Notes under the pieces: generated by a model
Databases searched by the model: none
What the model was told of the DNA's origin: nothing
The model's input: only the letters and a program-made list of their open reading frames with translations
Position numbers and translations under genes: made by a program
Assembly: GCA_003116875.1 (NCBI GenBank)
Contig: BCKT01000002.1
Coordinates: forward strand, 744,001 to 808,000
Length of the DNA stretch: 64,000 bases
Direction of reading: 5' to 3'
From: Takashimella koratensis
Lineage: Eukaryota > Basidiomycota > Tremellomycetes > Trichosporonales > Tetragoniomycetaceae
Shown: positions 1 to 10,533 of the stretch, piece by piece
How positions within the stretch are numbered: the first letter of the stretch is position 1
Layout: every line of letters starts with the position of its first letter

Positions 1-992
1 AGCGACAGGTGATGGCGTCTTGCAGTCCTCGGAGGCGGGCGACGAGTTCAAGGAAGAGCTGGTCGACGAGAGGTAAGGTGGTTGGGGAGAGGTGTGCGCC
101 GAGGTGTACTGAGATGAGATAGGAGATGAAGGAGGAGATGGGAAGGTCATGGCGGCCTGGGATTGTTGAGGCGCGCGAGCTCGATATGGGGAAGGGACAG
201 GTCGGATGGGTCGGACAGTGGTGGGGTCGGGAGTCGTCTCGGGGGAAGGGTAGACGACGACCGGACTCGGAGAGAGCGCAGGAGTTGACTGGACCGACTC
301 AGACGAGGACGAGGAAGAAGCACGAGCGACAGCGCGAGGGCCGTACTCGGCGCGAATGCGAGTCTCAAACTCCTCTACCTCATCACCACCGACGTTCAAG
401 TTCCACTCGAGGTAACCACACATTTCCCGCTCCATCTGGTTGATCTCCTTGAGCGCGAACATCTTCTGGCCAACGATGCACCAAGACTGGTTCGAGTAGG
501 TATCGTCGCAGATGACTTTGGAGGCAATCATGAAGGCGGAGATGAAGAGGCGGTGACCCGACGATCCTCGTGCCGCGGGGAAGCGAGTCTTGAGGCGCTG
601 CAGGAGAAGGAGGGCGGCAAAGGTGACAACGGAAGGGAGACGCGTGCGATGTAATGCGTACGCGATGAAGTGGGCGAGGGTTGGTGTTGGCGCACCCGGT
701 TGAGTGGCCGAGGGAATGTTGGGGCACTGAAACAATGCGGTGACCTGAAACGTGTCAGCTACCATCATTCGATACTCATCGTGAGTCAACTTACAAATCG
801 AGCGGCGAGAACAGCCGTTTCCTCGTGACCGTAGTATGGGTCATGCGATGACCGGCTGGCCGGCTTGGATGAAGGGGCCGAGGAAGAGGCAGAGGCCTTG
901 GCGGCTTTCCGTGATGTTGGCGAGCCGTTGTGGGCTGGTCGGCAGGCCGGGACGGAGGCGGCGGCCGAAGTGGATGCAGTCATGGATGACAT
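1..992 (-). CDS. PCL/PHO85-type cyclin, 3' end outside the window
   Basis: This encodes a cyclin of the PCL1/2 (Pho80-like) group, which activates a Pho85-type cyclin-dependent kinase at the G1/S transition or in nutrient signalling. Exon 1 is 992-795 and exon 2 runs from 744 past the window edge; the intron has GTAAGT and TTTCAG ends and phase 0. The cyclin box covers about residues 67-170, with conserved stretches such as AHFIAYALHRTRLPS, SKVICDDTYSNQSWC and the end MEREMCGYLEWNLNV. After it comes a long Pro/Ser/Thr-rich tail, typical of PCL cyclins and often a phosphorylation and degradation region. The ATG at 992 is the first in frame. However, the frame stays open for about 33 codons upstream to a TAG that itself sits in a possible splice acceptor, so an extra 5' exon is possible. 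The family call is firm; the exact paralogue is not. Confidence 0.85.
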
Positions 993-3227
993 GGTGGTGA
1001 CTGGAATGATGGAGATGGGTTCAAAGGTGGAATATGCAGGAAGGAATGGAGAGGTCTCGGACTCGGTAGGGCTAGTGGAGCGATGACGACCGGATATGAG
1101 CTATCGAGAGTCAGCGCTGGAACGGGCAATGGAGGAATGCGAATGGATAGAGTTGAGGTTGAGAAATGCACAAGATGAGAAAAAGAGTCAAAGAGGTATG
1201 AGAGAGGGGTGCACGAACACGGTACATTCCTGGCGAGGAAAGAGCGTGAGGGTGTTGATTGAGTTGATGGAAAGGGGATCAAGTTGGGCGAGGCTGCCAG
1301 GCAATGCGATGATTGTCGGTGTCCAGGCGTCCAAGGCGTCCAGTGTCCAAAAACAAGGGGAGGAGGGAGGAGGGTGGGTGTTGGACTAACCCGGTGCTGA
1401 GTGTGGAGGGGAGGGGTAGGGTGCTGGGTAGACGCTGTTGGTCAATCTTTGAGCAAGAAGTTGGTAGGACAACTCGCGCAATGAAAGAAGGGGAGATGGG
1501 GAAAGCACGAAAGGGCAAAAGAAGCGGCGGGAGCCGTCACCGTCGCTGCCTTTTATGTATGGACGACGAGATGGATGGAATGATCAGGATGCGAAGACCC
1601 CCGCCGCTCCGTGTACCGGACCGGGGATGGGGGAAAGAAAAGGGGGGATGGGGAGGGTGAAGAGCGACGACGACGAGGAGAGAAGAAGAGGTAGAAGAGG
1701 AAAGAAGCTATCCCGAGCGGCGTCGACGGATGGGCAGCGTGCCGAGTATTCACCAGGCTGCACGCTCAAAGGGCACACGTTGGAGGGAGGAGGTGGGTGG
1801 TGGGTGGTGGATGGATGGGTGGAGTGTATGGTGACGTGGGAAAACAGCGACCAAAGCTCACTAGCACTGGCCGTCCCCCAAATCCGGGACAGCATCCGCC
1901 GTAGTCGACGGCGGATCAGTGTGCAGGGGTGGAAGGAGGGAGAGGGAGGAGGGGGAGGACGAGGGCAGTGTATAGATGCGGTGAGAAGACGCGGGGAGAA
2001 GCGAGGCCGAAAGGATGGGTGGGGTGTGTGGGTATGTGTGTATGAATGATGGTGTGGGACGTGTTTTGATGGTGGGAGGAGGGACACTTTTCACTTTTCA
2101 AACCGAGGGACAGCATCGAGGGGGACACGAGGCAAAGGTAGGTAGGTAGGTGGGTGGGTCCAACTGGATGCGTGTGTGTGTGTGAAAATGGGGGTGACGA
2201 TCCACCCTACCCTCCGAGTGGTGTCATCTATTCCCCGCCGCTTATGCACCACCCACGCACTACACCGCCCGGCCCGCCAAAGGACAGTTCATCCCCTGGC
2301 CCTTGAATGCCCAATCCCGGCCAACGCTCATCATCAACAACACCGCCGCCCCGTCATCATCGCATCCCCTTTGCTCATCATCATTTCGACTCGGAAACGA
2401 GCATGTAATTGGGTTGCGAGGGCGCAGTGATGACAGTACCAATGACACTGACCCCACGACGCCCAGCGAAAATAATAAACCCCCCTCCCCATGCTTGAAA
2501 ACGTGAAAAACAAATCATCCGATTCGGAAGAGGAACAAAAAAGCACCACAGGACCCACGCACGTATGCGGGGATGGCAGTAGACTGATCCGCACCCTTTG
2601 AAACCCACCAACACCAGAGACAAAAGACACACCCACGCACGAGCCACAGACAGATACACGCACGTCGCTGACGAGACGAAACAAAGATGACAAGAGGAAA
2701 AAAAAAAAGTGATGGACGTGTGGAGTAGAGAGTAGCAGACACTCACCTAGTCGAGTGCACGAGATGCAATACGAGTGGATATCACGAAGACGCGAGTGGT
2801 GACTGGGAATGCGAGTGGGATCGAGAAATCGAATGAGATCGGTGCTCGATTGTGAAGGCAGGCTGTGGCGAACGTGTGGTGGTCGATGAATCGATAGATG
2901 GGTGGATGGGTGGGTGATATGCAATGGATGCGGCGAGGGCGAACACGGTCCCAAGTCGACAATGATATATATTAATCGAAGGAGCGATGATGTGGTCGAG
3001 ACAAGACACTAGATGCGGTCCGAGGAGCGGCGCAACCCACGGAGCCGGTGTTGAACGAGTCCAGACAACTTGAGCGAAGATTGAAGGGGGAGGGGGCGAT
3101 TGAACGGATCCACGGAGGAGTCGGTCTTATTTTTGTATTTTAGTCTGGAGAGACAGACGTAGACGAAATAGACGAGACGGGCCCTCGTCGATGTCTCGGT
3201 TCGATGGAGGGGGGTGTAGAGGGGGGG
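993..3227. other. Long low-complexity leader upstream of the cyclin; no gene seen
   Basis: No reading frame here shows a recognisable domain or a convincing exon chain. The stretch is rich in simple runs: a GGTAGGTAGGTAGG run near 2140, a GT dinucleotide run near 2170, and GGATGGATGG-like blocks near 1800 and 2900. Long upstream regions and spliced 5' leaders are common for fungal G1 cyclin genes. I read this as promoter and 5' leader of the cyclin (inference). Confidence 0.4.
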
Positions 3228-4230
3228 TCAAGAAAAGTGGGATGATGTGGGCGTGCCGAACTGAGAGTGGTGCGAGTGTATTGTAGAAAGGTGAGAAAGT
3301 TCTGTTTCTTCGATGACTTGTGTATTGACGCAGACGTGCGTAGGTCTTTGGGGGGAGGGGGTGAAGGGGGTAAAGGACGAGGGGAGGGAGGGTGAGGGGG
3401 TCGGAAAGGGGTGCTGCTTTGTGGGTGTTCCCGGTTGGACGTCCGTCGGACTTGGGTGGAGATGCGAGCTTAGCGAAGGGAAAGGGGGAGGCGCGCGGGG
3501 GGGAAGGGGGGTGGGAGCGAGAGGGTCTACAGTAGGTAGGCAGAGGGGAGCGGCGGGTGGGTCAATGTGGTTCATCTTTCGGGCCATTGCATCGGATGAT
3601 TGTCCAGAGCAGACCCCAGGCGGTGGAAACTCCTGAACCAGAAACGGACCCGTCTTTCGCCCGTGGCGTTTGAACGCTCTTGTCGGTGTCGGTCCGGAAG
3701 TGTGGGAGCGATCTGGTGCATATGTTTCTTTACGTCTTCGCTCTTGGCTCATTTTCCCACACTCTTCCACCAACAGCCGAGTGACCCGACACTCCCGCTC
3801 CCACCCCGACCCTCAGCCTCCCCNCCCTGACTCAGAGGCGGTCCCTTGTTAATTTTTTTTTTTTGCCACCGCTCCGGTAAATACGGTCTACGTCTAGTGG
3901 GACCCAGGCCTTGCAAGGGCCTCAAGGTAAGGGACTAGCGAAGCTCGTCACCCTTCCTGGATAGATGCGAGGAAAGGAGCACGCGCGCCCCCCCGATTGG
4001 TATTCTTTTTTTTTTTTGTTATTTCTTTTTTACCTTTTGGTTACGCACAGTCCTCAGGGATGGGGGATTGTAATTACCACATCGAGGGTACGGTCGGTGG
4101 TCGGTCTATCGGCGCCGACTGTGCGAGGCGGTACGGGAAGCAGAGAGGGGGGCGCGGCGTTAAACACCCGCTGTATTGTTGATCTACCCTCCTTACCGCG
4201 CCCAGCCCTTTCAACCCCGATGACCGGATG

Positions 4231-4245
4231 CCCCCCCCCCCCCCC
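4231..4245. repeat. Poly-C tract, 15 nt
   Basis: An uninterrupted run of 15 C on the plus strand in a gene-free area. A similar 15-C run lies at 10412-10426 and a 65-C run at 43878-43942, so long C runs recur in this window, all C on the plus strand. Confidence 0.9.
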
Positions 4246-7200
4246 AAAGGGGCAGAACGCCAGTCGGCCCGTACGCAAGCAAGCCCAAGCCTCGCCCTGA
4301 CCCATGCTCTCTGCGCCCCCTTGCTCTCACCGAAAACAGAAACGCTTAAACCAAACATCGCAGCGTACTCTCACCATTACCCATCACTGAAACCGCCCCC
4401 CTCAATTGAGTCGTCACCATGCATGCATGCCCAATACACAAAAAAGTCAAAGCTTAAACCTGGGTCCGCGTTTTCGCTCACGCAAACTCAATACAATGCT
4501 TGGCTGGATGCAGCCAACACTGTACAAATGTCGGTTTCGAACCTTATGCTGGGGACAAACAACTTCAGTCCTTTGATTCAGAGATCGTCCCACTGAATTG
4601 TCGATCCCGCCCAACGATAGATTCGTTTCGGACGCGTCGCGTTTCCCCCCCTGGGTCTGGCTCGCGGCTATCCCATTTGACCCACTAGTGCAACCTTTTG
4701 GTCCGGTGTCGATCCCGACTGCGGGTCCTGGATCCAGCCTCCGCGGACGGCTCTTCGACCTGGCCTAGCGGTGGCTCCGATCTCCTCTTTTCCCATCCGC
4801 TCTTTTCATTTGCACTCGCGGCGTGATCACTCTTACTCCCGCTGGCTCAAGAGATCTCACTGGACCAATCGCAGATGTCAAAGCCTCGCTCGCTTTGACC
4901 ATTGGGACCAGCGTCTGGGCACATGTCCCGTGCAAGGCCCCGTTCAAGGGGCGCGATCTTAGTGCCGTTACATTGCGTAGTCGATGCTCCAGGGGAAGGC
5001 TGAACGAGGCGTGGGACCTATTCCCTCTCCTCCGACCTTCAGGTTGTGGTCCCAGGTCTTGCTTAGCCGCCGCAACGGCGGGTCATGTCTATATCGACCG
5101 AAAGCAGATCGCTCAGGTCACTTCTCTCGTCAGTCAGGACCCCATTTCAGGATAGCACAGTTGATAATTTTCCGAAGGACCTGACGATGTGCAATGGGCC
5201 CTGGCGAGCCGGTTTACCGCATTCGCTTAGAGTCGGTTGGACGCGGTTGCTTGAAACAAGCGAGCCCAACTGCGGAGCCAGCCTCGGTTGGGCGCGGATG
5301 TGGGCAAGGCGCTACCGAGTGTAGCGCTTCCGGTTGGACTGGCGAGCCGTTCGCGCATCCGCTAGCGATTCGCAGTCGATTCCCGTGATCATCCCTCTGC
5401 TCCGCGCTCCACCCGCACCTCCCTGACTGTGCATGGCCATGGGGGGGACCGTCATGCGGTGTCCCGTCGAGTCAACAAAACGGTGACCCGAAGTTGCATG
5501 CACATGGGGAGTGTATTGAGAGCCACCGACGCACGGGAATCCGTTGGAGGGCGTTGAGTCGATTAGCCACCCCCGTGACAACCCCAATCGATTGTCCGGA
5601 TAGATGTTAGATAATTGATTACATTTTTGTCCCGTGAAACATGGCGTCGACGGGTGGTCGACGATGCGGGTGTGGCGGGAGGCAATTTTCGTGGTTAAAC
5701 GCGATGGGGGTCTATTCTTTCGGGTGTGCGAGCGTGCGAGGGCAGAGGAAGAGCTTCGGGGAAAATGATTCTTTCGGATTCTACTGTACGGAGAGAGCTG
5801 CGATTTTGCTTACTCCTGACTGCATACTGTGTTTACACTTTACACTCGCAGGTTTGTTCGCGGGTCAGGGCAAGACATTATGGGATCCCAGAGTGTGTGG
5901 GAAAAAGAAGACTGCAGGGAGAGGGCTCGTTACGAATGGTGGAACGAGAAAGCGTGAGACCAATGGATGAGGTGAATCACCTCGACGCCCACTGGCTAAG
6001 GGCCGTTGGTTGGGCGTTGGCGGGGTTTCGTCGGTGCCGTGTTTTCAGGCGAATTCCTTCAGGCGAGTTCCTCCTTGTGATCAAACGCCAGCACAAACAA
6101 GGAAAGCATGAGAAAAGCACAAAGAAAGGTGATCGTGGTTCCAAAGATTCTGGGTTTGACGCCATCGTCTAGGGGATCTGTAGGGGCGTGGGAAATTAAC
6201 TTCAACAGGCAGTCGCGGAATCAAGGCTTACCCCCTTGGCAACACCCTTCTTTAAAGGGCTTTCTCCGACTCGGCCGTAATCGCGTGCGGAACACAGTGA
6301 CCCGATTCTTCGGATGCACAGGGTGGAAAAAAAAGCATCCGTATGTCCCCCAAACCCCATCGCCCCGACCGTCGGAAGATAAAACCGTCGCGGAGGACGG
6401 CGTGGACTTGTGCTCCATGTTCCCTGCTCCGCCCCCAACACGTACGCACCCTTCTTCAGAGGTCAGCTGTTAGCTCCAATACGACGCACGCGGTGTCTGC
6501 GCCGATGTTGGTCTGTGGCGTGCTCGCTCGCTTCGAGTCAGCTGCTCACCGTCCGTCTGGATCCGCGGGCCGACAAGGCGGTGGTGCCATAGTCCCATCG
6601 ATGCCACCGGCGTATCTCTATCGCCGGCTTCATCTCCATCCCCAACAGAAACCCAAGCATCCCGGGCCGGAGCGTTTCTCCCCGGCTTTGCGTCGGCAAT
6701 AAACGGGCAGAATTGAAGACCCCGTGACTGTTAAATGAACCCGCAGGAAACCAGGCGGGTCTAGGCTCTCAGCAGGCCCCGGGTAAAACCCACGTGCCCA
6801 AACCCCGGGGCTTGGGAGACGACTGGGCAAAATCTCAGGTCGGATACTGGCCCCGACTCGTCCCGACTTTCCGAATCTTCTCCTCGCTCGACTCGGTTCG
6901 TTCGGTATCGTTTTCCCACGCTTCCTAGGGGTTTTCCTGGATTGCCTTAATCCAATGCAGATCTCTTTTTGCCAAGGCCGAGTGAGCTGCCTGAGGCTGG
7001 GCTCAGGTTGGAGGTTGGGGCTGGATTTCGGTGGGTTTTTCGTGACACGGCTCGATCGTCGGTACCCGTGGATCGAGCGTTCGGTACGACACGGTACGAC
7101 ATAGCCTGTCCTAAGATTGGAAACCGCGCACCCGCGCGCCGCGCCATCGTCGCACCCGCGGTAAACTCCCCGAGTATCAGCAAGTCGAGGCAGTGAAGAG

Positions 7201-8235
7201 GTGGCAGGCACGACCGAGCCCCCCATCGAAACGGCGGGAAAAGTGATCGTCGTCTTACCCGTGAACCTGAGAAACCCCAGGCCCAGCATCCGCTGGAACG
7301 AGATCCGATCTGTGTGCGATTGGGGTCGGTTGGTTCCTCACTGCTCCGTTACGAGGGGCAGAGGCGTTGCCACTTACCCCACTGACGCCAATGACACCAT
7401 CGACCTGCTTAACCCCACAAGACTATCTTTCCCCTTGGATCTACCCAGATCAGATAGGATCGGTCCAACCGGTCCCGCCTCGTCGATACTCTCGGTTACA
7501 TGCTTGGCGGGTCGGCTCTAGTCAGCCTGGTCAGCCATGTACGTATCACCGACGCTCCTCGATTCGTCATCATCAACATGTGGCGGGGTTAGTACGATGT
7601 GCTACTTGGTTGGATCGAAAGGGGGTCCTGTATGTGTGATACGAGCAAGGACATACGACGAGCGGGAGATGACTCATGTGTGAAACAAAGTCGGAGTTGT
7701 CAAGGCGTCGAACGTGGTATAGGTACAAGGACGTCGAGGGTAACCCCCCCCCCGGTGCTGACTTGCTGACCTTGGGTGCAGGGCGTCGATGGCGTCGTAA
7801 ACTGTACGCGTCATCGCGAAAAAACCGGAGTGCACACCTGGGTCAAAGAAATCGACGTAGACGCTTCAATCACCGTATGAGGCAGACGACTAACGACTAA
7901 CGACCAACGAAGAGCAACGACTGACAAAGGCACACGACTAACGATGAGAAGAGGAAGGGAATAATGATTTGTGTGTATCACACTGGATAATTAGGGAACG
8001 GGATGGTCGTCGTCGTGCTCAATCTGTTTCAAGACAAGCGACGACGACACGCGACGATGGTAGAGACTCGTAATGATGGTGATTAGAATTAGACATGCGA
8101 TGGGTACGTTGACGTGCGCCTCAATCATTGTTTCAAGACAGACGACGCGAAATGCGGGATGGGATGAGGGGCCGTGAGATACGGGATGAGCGGGTACACG
8201 ACTCTCAATGCGGAAAAGACTACGGAAAGGCTCAT

Positions 8236-8290
8236 TATCGACATCGACATCGACATCGACATTGAGATTGAGATTGACATCGATATCGAA
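8236..8290. repeat. ATCGAC/ATTGAG hexamer microsatellite
   Basis: Several consecutive copies of ATCGAC are followed by the diverged ATTGAG and ATTGAC forms. It is a plain microsatellite in a non-coding stretch. The hexamer unit would keep a reading frame, but nothing else here suggests translation. Confidence 0.85.
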
Positions 8291-8314
8291 ACCAACCCTC
8301 GTGGTTGACACTCA

Positions 8315-8504
8315 GAAGTGAAGACGTCGTGTACCTCCTTTCATTCGGAACGCATCTGTCAATCCATTTCGACTCGCTTATCATGTCCATTCGGATCACA
8401 TCTTTCGGCCTCAGCTTCGTCGTCCCCAATGCCGACAATGAGAAGTAAAGACAAGCGAAGATATCGTGAGCCTCCTTTCGTTCGGATCGCATCTGTCATT
8501 TCGA
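8315..8504. repeat. Pair of diverged direct repeats of about 60 bp
   Basis: Copy A (8315-8372) and copy B (8442-8504) both start GAAGT-AAGAC, share CCTCCTTTC-TTCGGA-CGC and ATCTGTC, and end ATTTCGA, with small indels. A partial third copy of ATTCGGATCACATCT lies between them near 8388. Words of the type GTTTCAAGACA-GACGA also recur at about 8026 and 8130. This suggests old local tandem duplication downstream of VPS29. Confidence 0.6.
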
Positions 8505-8812
8505 ATCACATATGTTATCCCCCATTTTACTTGTTTCAAATCAGACAGACAAGCGTCGTAAAGTGATCAAAAAAGGACTCCTATCGCAGACTTCCTTTCA
8601 TTCTATGAATTACAACTAGGTCTCGACTACCTATGCGTGTACTTACATACCCTTCCGGGCCCCGGTCCAGCTGAAACAATTGGTAATTGCATTCTTGCTG
8701 CCCATCGAAGCTCTTGAGGTTCTGCTTTCGTTGAGACTGATCGTTGCTATCGCCAAACGAACAGAAACCCGTGCCCGCCACGTCACTCTATACCGATACC
8801 GACACCGCCTCA

Positions 8813-10283
8813 CTACCACCGTGCAGCAGACTCGGCGCGGGAAGTGGCAGCTGCCGCTTCTGCCTTGGGCGGGTCAGGCTTCCGGTACTCGACCTTGTCA
8901 ACCTTGACCTGTGGACGCGAAAGTCGGGGAACCCATCAGCTTCAAACAACGATGCAACGTTGCACCGCGGCCGAGCACCAAGTTCACAAGGATAGAACAG
9001 TGTTGGGCTCAAACTTGACTTACCTCGCCGTCGACAAGTTGGTACACATAAGTAACGACCGTGGGGCCTTGGACGTCCATAAGCGCAAAGCTGGGGGTGG
9101 CCTCGCTATGCCGAGTCAGCCAATCTCCAGCACTTTTCACGTAACACGTGGCACCGCCTGAGCACCAAAGAGCGAATTGATACGCAGCAGGTGTCGAGGG
9201 AGAGAGAGATTTTGGACTTACCCGTTCCAGAGCCCGCTCCACGCCCCTGTCGCTGAGCCCGGGTTGACGAAGAATCGACCCTCGAACTCGAAGGCCTCGA
9301 ATCTGAATAGGAGATTGGTCAGATACGATCTGATGCCTGTCTAAGTTGAGGGAGCAAATGACAGGTCAAACTTTGTGAAGCGTGGTGTGTCCGACTCCTT
9401 GTCGATTGCCCCTGTCGGAGGTCGATCACGTTCTGTCTCTCCCACTCGACATGATGCAAAGGAGGAGCTTTGCACAGCCATAATCGAGCCCCAACCTGGC
9501 CTCAACCTCTCCCTACTCCTGCCCGACAATGTTCCTCACCAAGACCCCTCGAAACGGGTCAAGACTCACCGATGAGTCCCGCCGCTGATCAACACGTCCA
9601 CATCCATCTGTCGAGCAAGCGCAGCGAGCATATCCGTATCCCCCGCAGGCACAATCTGTTGCCCGTGCACTGCACCTATCCGGAGGGTCTGGTGTGGGAT
9701 GGTGAGAGAGAGTGGGAAGTGGGCGTTCTGTATAGATCAACAGGTTGGTCAGCGTCTAGAATGAACGCGATGGTTAGAGAGAGATATGTATGACAAGGGG
9801 ATAAAAATCATCGTGAAGAGGATCTCCACCGCTTCGTAGACCCAAGGCCAAATCATGTCTCCAGCAAGAAACACAGCACATGTCAGTCAATCGTTGAATT
9901 AACTCACGTCGTCGAATTCACCTCGAACGACATGGACCTCGGGAGAGATGGTACGAAGGTAATCGTAGGTCTCTTTGTCCGAGACGTTGCCGGTGCAGAT
10001 GATCTGTCCGATCTTTCCTGGCACCTGCAGAGGTTTCAGCATGGCTATCACTCAGTCGTTCTCAAACGCCGACCCAATTCTAGTGCGTAGCTTTGAGACC
10101 AAAACCAGCGAGTATGACAAAGGTGTGGATGAGATCGTGGTGAGGCCGGGAAGGGACGGTAGACACGAGGTGGACGAACAACGGATCAACGACGCTACTC
10201 ACGAGCAGCTTCTTGAACTTTGCCGGGAGGTCGTGGGTGAGACCTGGGATATGGAGGTCTCCAATGACGAGAACGAGGACCAT
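8813..10283 (-). CDS. VPS29: Retromer subunit VPS29
   Basis: VPS29 is the metallophosphoesterase-fold subunit of retromer; it binds VPS35 and supports endosome-to-Golgi and endosome-to-surface retrieval. Exons: 10283-10203, 10024-9908, 9727-9570, 9302-9222, 9105-9024, 8908-8813; 204 residues, close to the usual 180-190 plus a short Ala-rich tail. The family signature is plain: GDLHIP at residues 8-13, LPAKFKKLL, CTGNVSDKETYDYLR, VVRGEFDD, HGQQIVP, EAFEFEGRFFVNPGSATGA, and TVVTYVYQL followed by VDKVEYRKP. The ATG at 10283 gives the expected MVLVLVIGDLH start. One residue stands out: the usual SGHTH metal-site motif reads SGGTH, so one of its two histidines is replaced. It is divergent from GID9, 250 bp away. 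Confidence 0.96.
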
Positions 10284-10533
10284 GGCGTTAGCGAGTATGG
10301 ATGGATGCGTAGATAGATGTTCAAGGTCGACGGACAATGGGTCAAGGCTGTGATGAAAGGGCATGAGTCACGGGCTAGGACCGCAGACGGAGAGTGGGAG
10401 ATCTCCGCCGACCCCCCCCCCCCCCCTTGGTAACCGGTATGATGCGATTCACTTCAGTCTAATCCATTTCACTATCGGCCATTAACCCTACCACCACCAA
10501 CTCACACCACGGCACCATCTTGACTCAAAGACC
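10284..10533. promoter_or_regulatory. Divergent promoter, VPS29 / GID9
   Basis: These 250 bp separate the two start codons and must hold both promoters. They contain a 15-nt poly-C run (10412-10426), which is a G-tract on the VPS29 coding strand, and a CCAC/ACCAC-rich stretch just before the GID9 ATG. No TATA box is evident, as expected for housekeeping pairs. Confidence 0.6.

Larger units (their letters stand above)
3228..8812. other. Gene-free stretch with short repeats; possible decayed sequence
   Basis: Across 5.6 kb I find no conserved domain, exon chain or recognisable transposon coding sequence. The longest open frames (minus strand 6630-7289 and 3228-3773) are Arg- or Pro-rich, lack family motifs and look like chance. 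The stretch has homopolymers (poly-T near 3852 and 4005, poly-C at 4231-4245), loosely repeated GCGAGCC- and GGTTGG-like words near 5200-5350, an ATCGAC microsatellite at 8236 and diverged direct repeats near 8030-8500. One N is at 3824. It could be a degenerate mobile element, a non-coding RNA locus or a regulatory desert; the sequence alone does not decide. Confidence 0.4.

Noticed and set aside
2334..2954. Minus-strand frame of 206 codons upstream of the cyclin
   Set aside because: Built from simple CA/CCAT repeats and Cys/Phe/Ser runs; more likely leader or promoter sequence.
3228..3773. Pro-rich minus-strand frame of 181 codons
   Set aside because: Low-complexity Pro/Ser/His composition across a GGGGAGGG-type repeat; no motif and no codon pattern to support it.
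6630..7289. Minus-strand frame of 219 codons
   Set aside because: Arg/Pro/Ser-rich with no domain, no splice context and no neighbouring exons; consistent with a chance frame in GC-rich DNA.
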